Assembly: GCA_020975725.1 (NCBI GenBank)
Contig: QXJR01000025.1
Span: forward strand, 1 to 64,000
Origin: Picocystis sp. L7
Lineage: Eukaryota > Chlorophyta > Picocystophyceae > Picocystales > Picocystaceae
Length of the DNA: 64,000 bases
Direction of reading: 5' to 3'
The notes beneath the pieces are model-generated. The model worked only from the letters and a program-made list of their open reading frames with translations, made no database searches and was not told where the DNA came from. The position numbers and the translations under genes are program-made. Positions 54,375 through 64,000 of the stretch are shown piece by piece; the first letter of the stretch is position 1; each line of letters starts with the position of its first letter.

Positions 54375-55977
54375 TTAGTAACAGCCGAAGAGCACCCCTT
54401 TCGTATCACTCGGCCATACACATGTCGTACCATCGTCATCGTCGTCCTCCCGAACGTCTCTTTCAACTTTGCCCCGGTTCTGGATCTGCCGAATGAGAAT
54501 TCTTGCAATGAAATAGGACCTGCAAATGGGAGGAATCATGTTAGTGCATCTGCATAGTTGGAAATCGCTGGCAACCTGTGGAAACTTAGACAGGCTTCCT
54601 ACACCGTGCACAAAATACGTAGGGGCACATTCACATACCAATAAATGTGCAATACTAGCAGTATCAACAGCATGACATTGAATATCGTATAATGAGGCTC
54701 CACAATTTCGCGGGTCTTCCCACTGTCTTCCCAGAGCACATCCAAGCATTCAAAACTTCATTGGTGAAAGTTATGAAAAGCAATGGAAAGCCGGGCAGGT
54801 CCGAAAAAGCAACCGTCAGCACGAGGAAACTCCAAAGCATGCTTGTGCTTTGTCACAACTAGCAGGCGATCACGGGGTTTTTGCAAGAAGCACCCAAACT
54901 CACATTGTGCTCCGTATGATTCGGAGGGGGAAGATTACTAGACGAAGGATTACCCAAGAGAGGAAGAACAGGACAAAAAAGAAGCTAGTCCCAAACTCAT
55001 TGTTGCTATAGCGACACACCTACGCGAAGATCACAGCTCCATTAGTTTTGCATACTGTGGAGAGGGTGCTCCAATTGGACGCTCTACCTTGCCCTACCTT
55101 TGCGCTCTCCATAAACACGTCACAGGCATCATGTATCAGAAGTACCATCAATCCGATGGGGCACTGGGTTGGACACGAACTCAGGTCAGTCCCGTGCTTT
55201 GCTGCAGGGCCCTTCGGTATTCCAGCAGACCAGTCGTTTTTTTTTTCCGAAGATGTTCTCTAGCTTACCAAGTTGACATAATCAGAATAAGCAAGGAGGC
55301 CTATGGTCGCAATATGATGAATAATCATAGCAATCCTATCCTTTCGTTTGGCCTGGAAAAGCAACATCGAAAAGTTAGCAGCAGAAGGTCGTCGCAGCTA
55401 GTAGAAAACGTGCCTGTCGAACGCTGACCCATTACGTACCTCCCAATGGAACAGGCAGACAGCAGCCTGAATATAGAATCCAAGCTGCATTTGGTATACT
55501 GCACCCAGCGTCTCATCTCGAGGCAAGAGACACGGCAACTGAAAGCAGTTCTTATAGAAAAGCCGCGTATTACTGAACCACGGCTTTCCATACCCCACCT
55601 GCAGGGCCGTCCCAAAGAAAGGTCAGCGTTTCCATCTGGTATCTAAGACTTCCATGAACACGTAAGTGCTGCAGCATTCGCGGCTGTCTACATCCAGAAG
55701 CTTTTCCACCCTGCAAGATCTCAAAGGAAGCCGAGCCTTGATGCATCGCGTTTACAACTTTTGCCTCCACCGGCCGCAGAGAAACGATAAACATGCCAAC
55801 CACGATGCTCTCGAAAGCGTCGTTGGTGGAAGCGTTTTCCGGTGCACGTACCGCAAGTTCTATACAGACAAAGGACAGGTAGGCCAGTAGCTTCCACAGG
55901 GATTCGGCAAACTTTTGCAGCTTGACGCGCTCTTTATCTGGCAGCTTCTGTTTGGGATCATATTTGCGTTGAAACAT
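54375..55977 (-). CDS. Ceramide synthase (LAG1/TLC family), intron-rich
   Basis: Seven exons could be joined in frame on the minus strand: 55977-55852, 55598-55440, 55352-55269, 55163-55098, 55019-54904, 54755-54639, 54519-54375. All have GT-AG introns of 78-253 nt, several with GTACGT donors, and CTGAC/CTAAC branch-site matches. The product (at least 270 residues) shows the Lag1 pattern in order: KFAESLWKLLAYL, GKPWF, LGFYIQAAVCLFHWE, the HHIATIGLL motif with the catalytic HH, IHDACDVFMESAK, FFVLFFLSWVILRLVIFPL, and an acidic tail after NRGKVERDVRE. LAG1 enzymes N-acylate sphingoid bases in the ER. The N-terminal exon is not resolved: an in-frame stop lies just before the Met at 55977, so a further 5' exon (perhaps starting at about 56150-56235) probably exists. 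Confidence 0.88.
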
Positions 55978-57654
55978 GGCGCGGCTCCCTATCTACCTCT
56001 CCGCCACATGCATCGACCGTCAGCAACATTCCACTCACACCTTCACGTGCGGAGTTCCTTTCGTCCAGGCGTCCTTTCCCCACCATCCCACCCTCGGTAT
56101 GGCGTCGGATCGCTCGCGCGCGTCTCTCTTCGGACGGGCTCCATGGATGCATGGTCGCGCTTGGATGCCTCCTGCAGCGCGTCTTTCATCCGAACGCGTG
56201 CGCTGACGATGCAGGAGGCGCCTTGCTGCATCCATACTCCTCCACCTGGTCTGATCTTGGTCCCTCTCCAACGCCAGGTGCGAGTCGCACCCGACCCGTT
56301 TTCCCCCACACAACGCGTCGTGTTCGCCCCGGGGCGATCCCATGACCCCCCATAACGCCCCAAACTCGTCCATCACCACGTGGTGTTGCACCTCGCCTGT
56401 CGCGGCACGGTGCAAAGCGCGCCGCTCCGAGGCGTCCGAGGGCCGTTTCGGACGCGGTTTTTTTTCGATCCGACCGAGGCCGCGTTCGCACGTGGACACG
56501 TACGTGAAAGCTGGCGCGCTGGGAGGCCAGACGAAGCAGAGGAAACGCGCACGACCACACCAACGCGCGCGCGAACGCCATGGCGAAAGGCTCGCTCGAA
56601 AAAAATGACGAAGAAAACACCGAAAAAGAGGGATTTGCGTCGTTGGTGCGGTTAAAATCCGGGCGAAAACGTGCTCGAAAAATCCCCGGAAATGCGAGTT
56701 TCTGGAGAGGGAAACACGGTTGTGATGTCGTTGTGAAATTCGGTCCGGCTGGTCCCCCCTGGGTTAACTTTTTCATTAAAATCGGGTCAGGGGGGTTGAG
56801 GATCCGGGTACACAACGGTATCTTCCCTTCACAATTCACAAGAAACTGTGCCTGTTGGATGGAAAATGCAACCCACGTGTTTGGCATCGATTCCAATGAA
56901 ACGCGGTAAACGAGGGAACTCATTGGATTGTGACCCTGGTGTCCAAGAAGGCTGGCATCGCGAAGAGGAAGCGAACGCTCATGGCGGATGCGCCGTTTGT
57001 CCACATCGCATTGAAGATGGGAATTTGTCGGTTGCAATTGGACCAAGGTGACCAATGAACAGGCACCCAAAAGTAAACTATGCGACAGGCACAAATTGGA
57101 GCTTCCTCAACACACCATACATGTCATGAACATGAGTTAAGGCACGACACAGACTCTCGTTTCGACCGAGCGAAAGCTAATGGCTTCGCTCGCGTCCCTC
57201 CAAGGATGGCCATGTCATGCACAAGCATCCGCCTCATCAACAACAACAAAACTGAATGGATGATGGACGAGGACTTGTGGGTAACGAACGTTGCAGCCGA
57301 TCCTTTTGAAGCCCGAGTGGAAGGCCAAGCTGTGCTGATTCCTCCAGTAGTTTAAAAGGACAAGAATGTCTCACAATGCGCAAAGGGACAACTTGCAACC
57401 CAAGCTGCCATCTAGAAGTCAATTACAAACCGCTCAAGCCAGTACATGGCTTTGAAATGCACGTCTTGACTGACATCTCAAGAACAGACTCAAATGCCCT
57501 GGACATGTCAACGAAGCCTTGTACTTAAAGTGTACAAGCCTCCAAAGTAGTTCGCCCCCTTCCTTGCATGATAGCCAGACCAAAATGAAAGGAAAAGAAA
57601 TGTTAACAGCTGCACCAAACTTTGGTAAGGTAAAGATCTGCTGAGTGTTCCCAA
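55978..57654. other. Upstream region of ceramide synthase and spacer to the ATPase gene
   Basis: 55978-56235 probably contains the unresolved first exon of the ceramide synthase; a GTGTGAGTG donor is at about 56035. 56324-56337 is the palindrome motif. The remainder has no recognised gene; the 302-residue minus-strand frame at 56186-57094 has no domain. Confidence 0.4.
56324..56337. promoter_or_regulatory. TCGCCCCGGGGCGA perfect palindrome
   Basis: Second perfect copy of the 14-bp motif, about 90-170 bp upstream (on the minus strand) of the candidate first ATG codons of the ceramide synthase. Confidence 0.45.
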
Positions 57655-60600
57655 TCAAGGCTTCGGCTCCGAGTTGCCATTGGTCTCCTTTGCTACATCC
57701 GCGCCTTTTTCCTCTGATGCCTCGCTGTACCTGGATCTCAGCCCTTCGTACCTTGGAGTCACTAAGCCAAGCTTCTTCAACAACGGCTTCACCATGGGAA
57801 ACAGAACGGGATCCACCAGTGCCTTCTCCACTTCAATCACCAGAAACAGCACGAATGAAATGATAAGGACACGTAGCCATTGCCAGCCATTTATACCGTC
57901 CACATCAAATACTGTATCATTCAACCCGGGGACATACAGGATGAGCACTTGAAGACTAGCGACGATCGCAATGGAAACATATGCCCACTTGTTACCTGTG
58001 AGGGTTTCTTTCCTGAAGGCTGACTGTTTCAAAAATCTTGTTGTGAATGAATACGCAATCTCCATGAAGATGAGCACTGTGAAGGCTTCGCCTCTACTTT
58101 TTTCAATAGTGTACCCACCATCTGGCCACACCTGCGCCCATTTGAAGACACCAATTACAGCAGCAACCATCTGGACAGAAACAAAGAGACATTTCCAAAG
58201 CACCAACTTTCCTAACAACCTCTTGTTCGGACGGCGAGGCGGCCTTTCCATGATGGTAACTTCAGCAGGTTCTGCTGCAAGCATCAGCCCCATTGTGACT
58301 GACGTGATCATGTTCACATACAGGACCTGGATCGCCGTAAGGGGGATGCCTCCTAAGCCACTAAATGCTAGCGAAATGAAAACAGACAGACCCTGGGCCA
58401 GGTTCACAGGTAGGTTGAAAATAAGAATTTTTCTAAGGTTGTCCCAAACCCGTCTTCCCTCTCTGACGGCCGCAATAATGGTGGCGAAGTTGTCATCTGC
58501 AAGCACCATCTGCGATGCTTCCTTGGAGACATCCGTTCCTGTTATGCCCATGGCGACCCCAATGTTCGCCGCCTTCAGCGCAGGTGCATCATTGACACCG
58601 TCACCAGTCATCGAAGACACTTGGTGGCGGGCTTGCAAGGCCTGGACAATCTGAATCTTGTTCTCTGGGGAGGACCTCGCGAACACGTTGCACTTCATGA
58701 CCGCTTCTTCCAGCTCGGGGCGCGTCATCTCATCCAGCTGGGGGCCTGTGTACACGATGTGCTCGTTGGTCTTGTCCACAATATTCAACATCTTTGCAAT
58801 CGCAAGTGCAGTTTGTGCATGATCCCCAGTGATCATTTTCACCTCAATTCCAGCGGTGTGGGCTTCGTTGATCGATGGAATACACTCCTCCCTAGGAGGG
58901 TCCAGGATTGCCACTAGTCCCACCATGGTCAGGGTCACATCTTTCTTGTAGATGTACGCAGGTTCAAGCGCTTCCATGTCGATGCTCTTCGGAACTTCTG
59001 TGATACAGAGGGCCAACACTCGCAGCCCCCTGGAACTAAGCTCTGAGGCTGCCTGTTGCCAGTAATCCTTGTCAATAGGTGCTCTCTTCTTCATGTCGTC
59101 ATCCGAGACCTGATCCTTGCATATATCGATGAGGCGGTCTGCTGCACCCTTCACATTCATCATGCGAACGCCATAGCTCTCGTTCACTGTGGCCATAAAC
59201 TTGTGGTCGGACTCAAAAGGGATGCTGCCCAGGAGAGGCTTGGCTTCGTAGAGGGCTTTGGTGTCGATGCCAGCCTTTCGACCGGCGGCCAGAATCGCCG
59301 CTTCAGTCGGGTTACCAGCTGCCTCCCACTTTTCACCTCCAGTGACATCCGTTGTCTGTACAAGGCTGGAGTTGTTGCACAGGGTACCCACCTCCAGCAT
59401 ATCTTTGATGAATGCTCGTTGACTGTCACCCACCGAGACTTTGTTTACATCCACAAAATCACCTTTAGGAGCGTATCCAATGCCGGTCACATCAAAGTGG
59501 GATTTCGCGCTGCGGACAGAAACCACCGTCATCTCGTTCTTCGTGAGGGTTCCAGTCTTGTCTGAGCAAATCACGGTCAGACTCCCAAGCGTCTCCACGC
59601 AGGGGAGCTGCCGAATGATGGCATTCTGCCGAGCCATTGCAGTGACGCCAAGAGCGAGCGTGATCGTCACCACGGCCGGGAGACCTTCCGGGATCATAGC
59701 CACAGCGATGGCCACGGCGTTCTTGAAGGCCTGCTCCCACACAGTCTTATCTTCTCTTTCCCAAATGTCCTTGAACGGTCCAAACATCCCAAGGAAGAAG
59801 GCGCCCACCGCAATGACGACTACAAACACAGCGATCCAGATCCCCAGAATTTCCAGCTGCACCAGCAAGTTGGTCTTGGTTTTCTCCACCGAACTCACCA
59901 GCTGGCTGATCCTCCCGATCTCGGCCGAATCGCCCGTTTCACAGACCACGCACGTTCCTTCACCGGTGGTGCACATGGTGGCGCTGTAAACCATGCACTT
60001 GCGATCCCCGATCCCCAGCTTTGCTTCCACCGGGAGCAGGTTTTTGGAGACGGGGTCCGATTCTCCGGTCAACATGGATTCCTGGACCTGGAGCTTGTTC
60101 ACATAGATCATGCGTGCATCCGCGGGCACCCGATCCCCGGACTTGAGATAGACGACGTCTCCCGGCACGAGCAGGTCCGCATCGATGCTGACTTTCTCCC
60201 CGTCTCGGAGCACGGTGGCCTTGGCGGAGAGCATGGCTTTGATGGCTTCAGCCGCCTTTTCAGCCTTTCCCTCTTGGATGAGTCCGATCAGGACGTTGAT
60301 GACGATCACGCCGATGATGAGTCCGAATTCGATCCATGCGTCCAAGGAATCGTCGCTGCTGACGGCGAAGTAGATGGAGAAGGCCGCCGCCACCAGCAGG
60401 ATGTAGATCAGGATGTTGTTGATCTGATCCCACACTTTCTTCCACAAGGGGACCTTCTTGGGCGGCGTGAGTCGGTTGTATCCGTACTCGTGGATCCTCG
60501 TTTCGGCCTGTGCGGTGGTGAGACCTTTGTCGGTGACGCCCAGCTGATCCAATACTTCCTGCACGTCGTGCAACGCGTGCCATTTGATGGTCTTGTCTTC

Positions 60601-60663
60601 CTCGTGTCCGGTGGGAAGGCTCATGCTCCTCGTGTCGTAAGGCGCGTCTCCGGCATCGGGCAT
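57655..60663 (-). CDS. P-type cation-transporting ATPase (P2, PacL/PMA1-like)
   Basis: A 1002-residue protein from the ATG at 60663 (the open frame extends to 61005 without homology). In order: N-terminal cation-ATPase domain (about 28-70), TGES (199-202), the M4 ion site PEGLP (325-329), the phosphorylated Asp368 in DKTGT, KGA (505-507), the TGDGVND hinge (686-692) and a C-terminal membrane domain. It pumps a cation across a membrane using ATP. The M6 segment reads NMITSVTMGLMLAAEPAE, without the TD of SERCA and without the DGPPA of SPCA. This is the form found in bacterial and archaeal cation ATPases, so the transported ion (Ca, Na or other) cannot be assumed. No introns. Confidence 0.93.
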   Translation of the reverse strand: MPDAGDAPYDTRSMSLPTGHEEDKTIKWHALHDVQEVLDQLGVTDKGLTTAQAETRIHEYGYNRLTPPKKVPLWKKVWDQINNILIYILLVAAAFSIYFAVSSDDSLDAWIEFGLIIGVIVINVLIGLIQEGKAEKAAEAIKAMLSAKATVLRDGEKVSIDADLLVPGDVVYLKSGDRVPADARMIYVNKLQVQESMLTGESDPVSKNLLPVEAKLGIGDRKCMVYSATMCTTGEGTCVVCETGDSAEIGRISQLVSSVEKTKTNLLVQLEILGIWIAVFVVVIAVGAFFLGMFGPFKDIWEREDKTVWEQAFKNAVAIAVAMIPEGLPAVVTITLALGVTAMARQNAIIRQLPCVETLGSLTVICSDKTGTLTKNEMTVVSVRSAKSHFDVTGIGYAPKGDFVDVNKVSVGDSQRAFIKDMLEVGTLCNNSSLVQTTDVTGGEKWEAAGNPTEAAILAAGRKAGIDTKALYEAKPLLGSIPFESDHKFMATVNESYGVRMMNVKGAADRLIDICKDQVSDDDMKKRAPIDKDYWQQAASELSSRGLRVLALCITEVPKSIDMEALEPAYIYKKDVTLTMVGLVAILDPPREECIPSINEAHTAGIEVKMITGDHAQTALAIAKMLNIVDKTNEHIVYTGPQLDEMTRPELEEAVMKCNVFARSSPENKIQIVQALQARHQVSSMTGDGVNDAPALKAANIGVAMGITGTDVSKEASQMVLADDNFATIIAAVREGRRVWDNLRKILIFNLPVNLAQGLSVFISLAFSGLGGIPLTAIQVLYVNMITSVTMGLMLAAEPAEVTIMERPPRRPNKRLLGKLVLWKCLFVSVQMVAAVIGVFKWAQVWPDGGYTIEKSRGEAFTVLIFMEIAYSFTTRFLKQSAFRKETLTGNKWAYVSIAIVASLQVLILYVPGLNDTVFDVDGINGWQWLRVLIISFVLFLVIEVEKALVDPVLFPMVKPLLKKLGLVTPRYEGLRSRYSEASEEKGADVAKETNGNSEPKP

Positions 60664-62144
60664 GGCGCCCCTCGTTCGATTCCCCTCCTTCCGCTCTTTC
60701 CACCACGCACCACGTCCCTCGCAGTGGACGAAGCGCGTGCGAAAGAAGGAGGCGCGATGGCGCGTGCTCCGATCGCGACGCGATGCGATTTCTGATCGGA
60801 GCGAAGCAGGACAGCAGGGAACCGATGGGAGCCCTTCCTCGACGGGCCACGGTCGATAGGGCTGCGTATGCCAGGGCGTTCCGGTTCGAACGGGGAGGAA
60901 AGGCACGGGAGGCGGGGAGGACCAGGTGGGAAGCGAAGGTATCGATGAAAGATATCGATGATCGAGGGAAGATATCGATGAACCGAGGGAACGAACCCTC
61001 GGCACCGGTCACGTGCGCCGCCCCGGATCGGACCAATGGGGAAACGGGACGTCCGGTTATCCGTACGGTCGGACGTAGGATCGTCCGCGTTCGAGAGGAA
61101 GGGTACGGGGGAGGGCTGTTGGATGCCCTGCCAACGGTCGTCCTCCCCCCACGTATTCCCGACGGACCAATCAGAACGCAGGAAAGGAGACACGTGCGAC
61201 CGAGGCGAAAGGGGGGCACACGACCCGACGTCCCTCCGGCGGGTCGAAAGGTTTCCCTGTTCGCCCGGAGAAGGCCCTCCCAAAGGGGGGTATTGGAGGC
61301 CGGATTTGCCCTTGGGTGCGGGAGGGGACACGTGTCTGTTCCTCGTCCAGAGGGGACGCCCCTCGATGCAGGGACCGTTCTTTTCCCGCAAAGACAGCGG
61401 TCCATGCGGTCCCCGGGGCGGGACCGACCCACATTGCCAGCTGGCAGGTTCTGGACCGTCCGTTTCGCGATCCCCCGAAACGCGTGGCGCAGGATGGCCC
61501 CGGTTCGCGACGCCCCGACCCTCCCTCCCATCGGACGGCGGAGAGCTGACGGTGGGGGGTCCACGTGACTCCCTTCGCACCGCACGATCGCCTCGACGCA
61601 TCGCGGGGGCGGTCCGTCCTGACCACATCGCTCTGCCACGTGGACAGGAGGCGCACGTGGAGGGTCGGGTCCGGGGGTTTACCCTTACATCGATGACGTG
61701 GATCTGACGTGGCAGTTTGGCCTGGAGATCCTGGGTCGTTGCAATCTGCATCGTACCCATGGAAAGGGACGGATGAATGGCAAATGTCCAGGAGGAATGA
61801 AGCCACAGGCCTGGATGGAACGACGCAAAGGAAGTGAATTCAGGTGACACCAAGCGATCAAACAGGCATCCGACTTGGGACTGCGTCGGCACGACGGCAT
61901 GGAAACCAAGTGCAGGGCACAAAGAGAACCAACCCACCAGATTGTATGGACGTGGGGCCGTTCCATCCATCCTCGAGCTGCACAAGGAGCAAATCAGGCC
62001 TCTTCTTGGTGCGCAGAACCCGGGAAGGAAAGAGAACCGATCACACGTGAGCAGGGTGTGCCAATCGTCCCTCGCACCATGCACGAGAACCAACACATAG
62101 ATCCCATGCAGCGAGAGAATCCAAAATCCGCCACGAAACCAAAG
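60664..62144. other. GC-rich upstream region of the ATPase gene
   Basis: No gene recognised. There are several CACGTG boxes (about 61195, 61332, 61563, 61638, 61656, 62045) and two GAAAGGGGGGCA-like blocks (61207, 61281) also seen upstream of the NRPS-like gene. Long frames on both strands (for example 60621-62096 minus) are products of high GC. Confidence 0.4.
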
Positions 62145-64000
62145 TCAAGGGTCGCCGCGATTCCTGGCCTTCCTGGCACTTTTGGGGCGGGGTGTGGACA
62201 TGCCCTGAGAATCCGCGCCGGTCAAATCAGCATCTCTGTCCCTTTGCTTGCTTTTTCTGGTCTGTGCAGGCTCGCGGCTAGTCGCTTGGCACGCCTCCAC
62301 GGAGACTTTGATCGATTTGAGCATGTTCTTGTGCTGCGTCAAAGCTGAAGGGTTGTTTTCCAAGGCCGTTGCCGCTTCAGTGATCTTCTGACACGAGGAA
62401 GCAGATAAAGACAGTCTTTGACTTGACTGCTTCTGAAGCTTGAGCATTTGCTGCATTAGTTGGTGAACAAGCTTGATGGCCTCGTTGGTTTTCTTCTGTT
62501 TCGTCCATTCCCGGGTCAAAGCATGCAAAAGCAAACCCACGAATTGCTCTCGGTTGAGGTGTACGGCATTGTGCAGCTCCATTGCAAACTTGGGGGTACA
62601 GCTACGCGAGACAACAAGCACGAGCTGCAAGCTCTCGAGGAGCAGAAACTCGTTGAGGCCCTCCTGCGCACTCATAAGCGGTGGTAACAACGATAGACCC
62701 ACCTCGGGAAACGCAGTGACCGTTCCTGCCAAGAAAAAATGAGACAAGTGGCACTTTTTCTTGAGGAAATAATCCATCAACGCGTGGGTTGCAATTTCCC
62801 TTGTGCCCAGATCCAGGGTAGTGGCTCCCGTTGCCTTGATTGCCCCAAAGGACGCGCGCAGGAGGTATCTGGAGCACTGCTCAGCGGCGCTTGACACCTC
62901 CTTTGAACTGGATTGACTTGCCTTCTCCAATGCCGCCTTCAGCAGGCCATGTACGACGTCGATTGACAGCTTGCTTCCCGAAGCCTCTGCCTTGGACTTG
63001 CAGATTCTCCCTTTCAAGAGCCCCGAGAGTCCTTCCTTGAGCTCCTTGCTCCCCAATGGCAGCTGCATGGACTTTAAGAGTGGATGGACCGCAAAGGGGA
63101 GTAGCGGGGACGAGGGACACTTTTTCACGTAGACCTCCAGAAGTCCGATCACACGCACCTTGAAGGACACAACCTGCTCTGCCGCTTGCTTACCCTCGGA
63201 AATCCTTTCCCTGGCTGAGTGGAATGCATCCACCAAGTACTTATCCAGCTTGAACATTTGTTCATCGGAGAACACTACATCGTCGTCCTCATCCTTCACT
63301 GGGTTGGAATCGCCCTCTACTTCCATGTCGGATCCATCATCGGTTTCTGCTTGAGACTCTTCTTCGCTATCACTGTCCTCCTGGGAGCTTTCCTCTTCCT
63401 CTTCCTCCTCCGATTCCGAATCATCTTCGTTTTCCACAGTAGCGGGTTGGCTGGAGATGTGATCGAGAAGATCTTCCAATCCACGGCGAGACAGATGATC
63501 TGCAAAGACACGGAATAGTGCTGAAGCAGCTTCGCATGGGACCGAGGAAGACTTGGTAAGGAATATCGTAATCGCATCCACAAGCACATCCATCCAATGC
63601 GGCTCTACACTTGCCTCCTGCTCCTCCTTTGCGTTCAATAGCTTGGTCCAGTCCGGCGATCCAACAGCCCATGCGTTTTCGAGCGCCATGCAGACATCAT
63701 CTACCACCTCCATGTACCCAGAGTAAGGGTCCACATAGAGTTGAAGCTCGTGAACCATCAGAAAGTGCTGCACGACGTTTAAGTTCGCTTTCGTGTAGGT
63801 CGTCTCTCCCGAGTCGGACAGTGCTTGCACTCTCTTGGATGCCTTTCTCAGCAATTTGACGGCTGGATTTATTTCTTCCACATCTCCAGAGACGAGAGTT
63901 GCACCACGTTTGAAGCTGGCCTGGATGAAATCCAAAACGACCAGCAAACCATCCGCTTTCTTACCATTTACTACCAACCCTTTCTTCTGCTCTGAATACA
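62145..64000 (-). CDS. DNA polymerase V / MYBBP1A-like nucleolar protein, partial
   Basis: The frame is open through the right edge of the window, so the N-terminus lies outside. The visible 618 residues contain helical repeats, a long acidic stretch (about residues 190-255 of the visible part, Glu/Asp/Ser-rich) and directly after it DDDVVFSDEQMFKLDKYLVDAF, the layout of the Pol5/MYBBP1A family. More helical repeats and a basic Lys/Arg-rich tail ending before 62145 complete it. Yeast Pol5 is a nucleolar protein needed for rRNA synthesis and ribosome assembly, not a replicative polymerase; MYBBP1A is its animal relative. The basic tail fits nucleolar targeting. Confidence 0.8.
   Translation of the reverse strand, partial: YSEQKKGLVVNGKKADGLLVVLDFIQASFKRGATLVSGDVEEINPAVKLLRKASKRVQALSDSGETTYTKANLNVVQHFLMVHELQLYVDPYSGYMEVVDDVCMALENAWAVGSPDWTKLLNAKEEQEASVEPHWMDVLVDAITIFLTKSSSVPCEAASALFRVFADHLSRRGLEDLLDHISSQPATVENEDDSESEEEEEEESSQEDSDSEEESQAETDDGSDMEVEGDSNPVKDEDDDVVFSDEQMFKLDKYLVDAFHSARERISEGKQAAEQVVSFKVRVIGLLEVYVKKCPSSPLLPFAVHPLLKSMQLPLGSKELKEGLSGLLKGRICKSKAEASGSKLSIDVVHGLLKAALEKASQSSSKEVSSAAEQCSRYLLRASFGAIKATGATTLDLGTREIATHALMDYFLKKKCHLSHFFLAGTVTAFPEVGLSLLPPLMSAQEGLNEFLLLESLQLVLVVSRSCTPKFAMELHNAVHLNREQFVGLLLHALTREWTKQKKTNEAIKLVHQLMQQMLKLQKQSSQRLSLSASSCQKITEAATALENNPSALTQHKNMLKSIKVSVEACQATSREPAQTRKSKQRDRDADLTGADSQGMSTPRPKSARKARNRGDP

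Noticed and set aside
60621-62096. Long frames on both strands upstream of the ATPase
   Set aside because: High-GC sequence with few stops; no homology pattern.
1-64000. tRNA, rRNA and CRISPR arrays
   Set aside because: No tRNA-like B box with a foldable cloverleaf, no rRNA core sequence and no regularly spaced short repeats were seen by eye.

Overview
This window looks like the end region of a nuclear chromosome from a unicellular alga. It opens with two plant-type telomere repeats (CCCTAAA). Most genes are long single exons, with one clearly intron-rich gene. The set of secretory-pathway enzymes (GT29 sialyltransferase, GT17 glycosyltransferases, a FAM20-like kinase, a ceramide synthase) fits a eukaryotic microalga. 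The exact lineage is not fixed by what I can read; a green picoalga is my best guess.

Layout. 1-14.4 kb is subtelomeric: a retrotransposon fragment next to the telomere repeats, a Ty3/Gypsy element carrying a DNA cytosine methyltransferase domain, a 220-bp-arm palindrome made from the 3' end of a DUF285 (BspA-like) gene, a divergent pair of secreted DUF285 repeat proteins, and a second, inverted copy of the first retroelement fragment. 14.4-34 kb is a run of minus-strand host genes: a FAM20-like membrane kinase, a GT29 sialyltransferase, an EGF/expansin-like wall protein with a GPI-type tail, an alpha/beta hydrolase (monoacylglycerol-lipase-like, with a predicted short intron), and a 6.2-kb NRPS-like gene. 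36.7-49.3 kb holds four plus-strand GT17 genes. They share a nucleotide-identical core, and two of them are a recent 1.9-kb duplication. 49.9-64 kb holds a J-domain/TPR protein, a small secreted protein, an intron-rich ceramide synthase (assembled here from seven exons), a bacterial-like P-type cation ATPase, and the C-terminal part of a Pol5/MYBBP1A nucleolar protein that runs off the right edge.

How the genes fit together. Many host genes act in the ER/Golgi/cell-surface pathway: protein glycosylation (GT17, GT29), possible luminal phosphorylation (FAM20-like), wall or surface proteins (DUF285, expansin-like) and sphingolipid synthesis. The most unusual single gene is the NRPS-like one: a condensation-domain stub, an adenylation domain interrupted by a methyltransferase, a carrier domain and a C-terminal CocE/S15-type hydrolase. 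The retroelement with its own cytosine methyltransferase is the second notable item. A 14-bp palindrome (TCGCCCCGGGGCGA) and near copies lie about 90-140 bp upstream of several starts and may be a promoter element.
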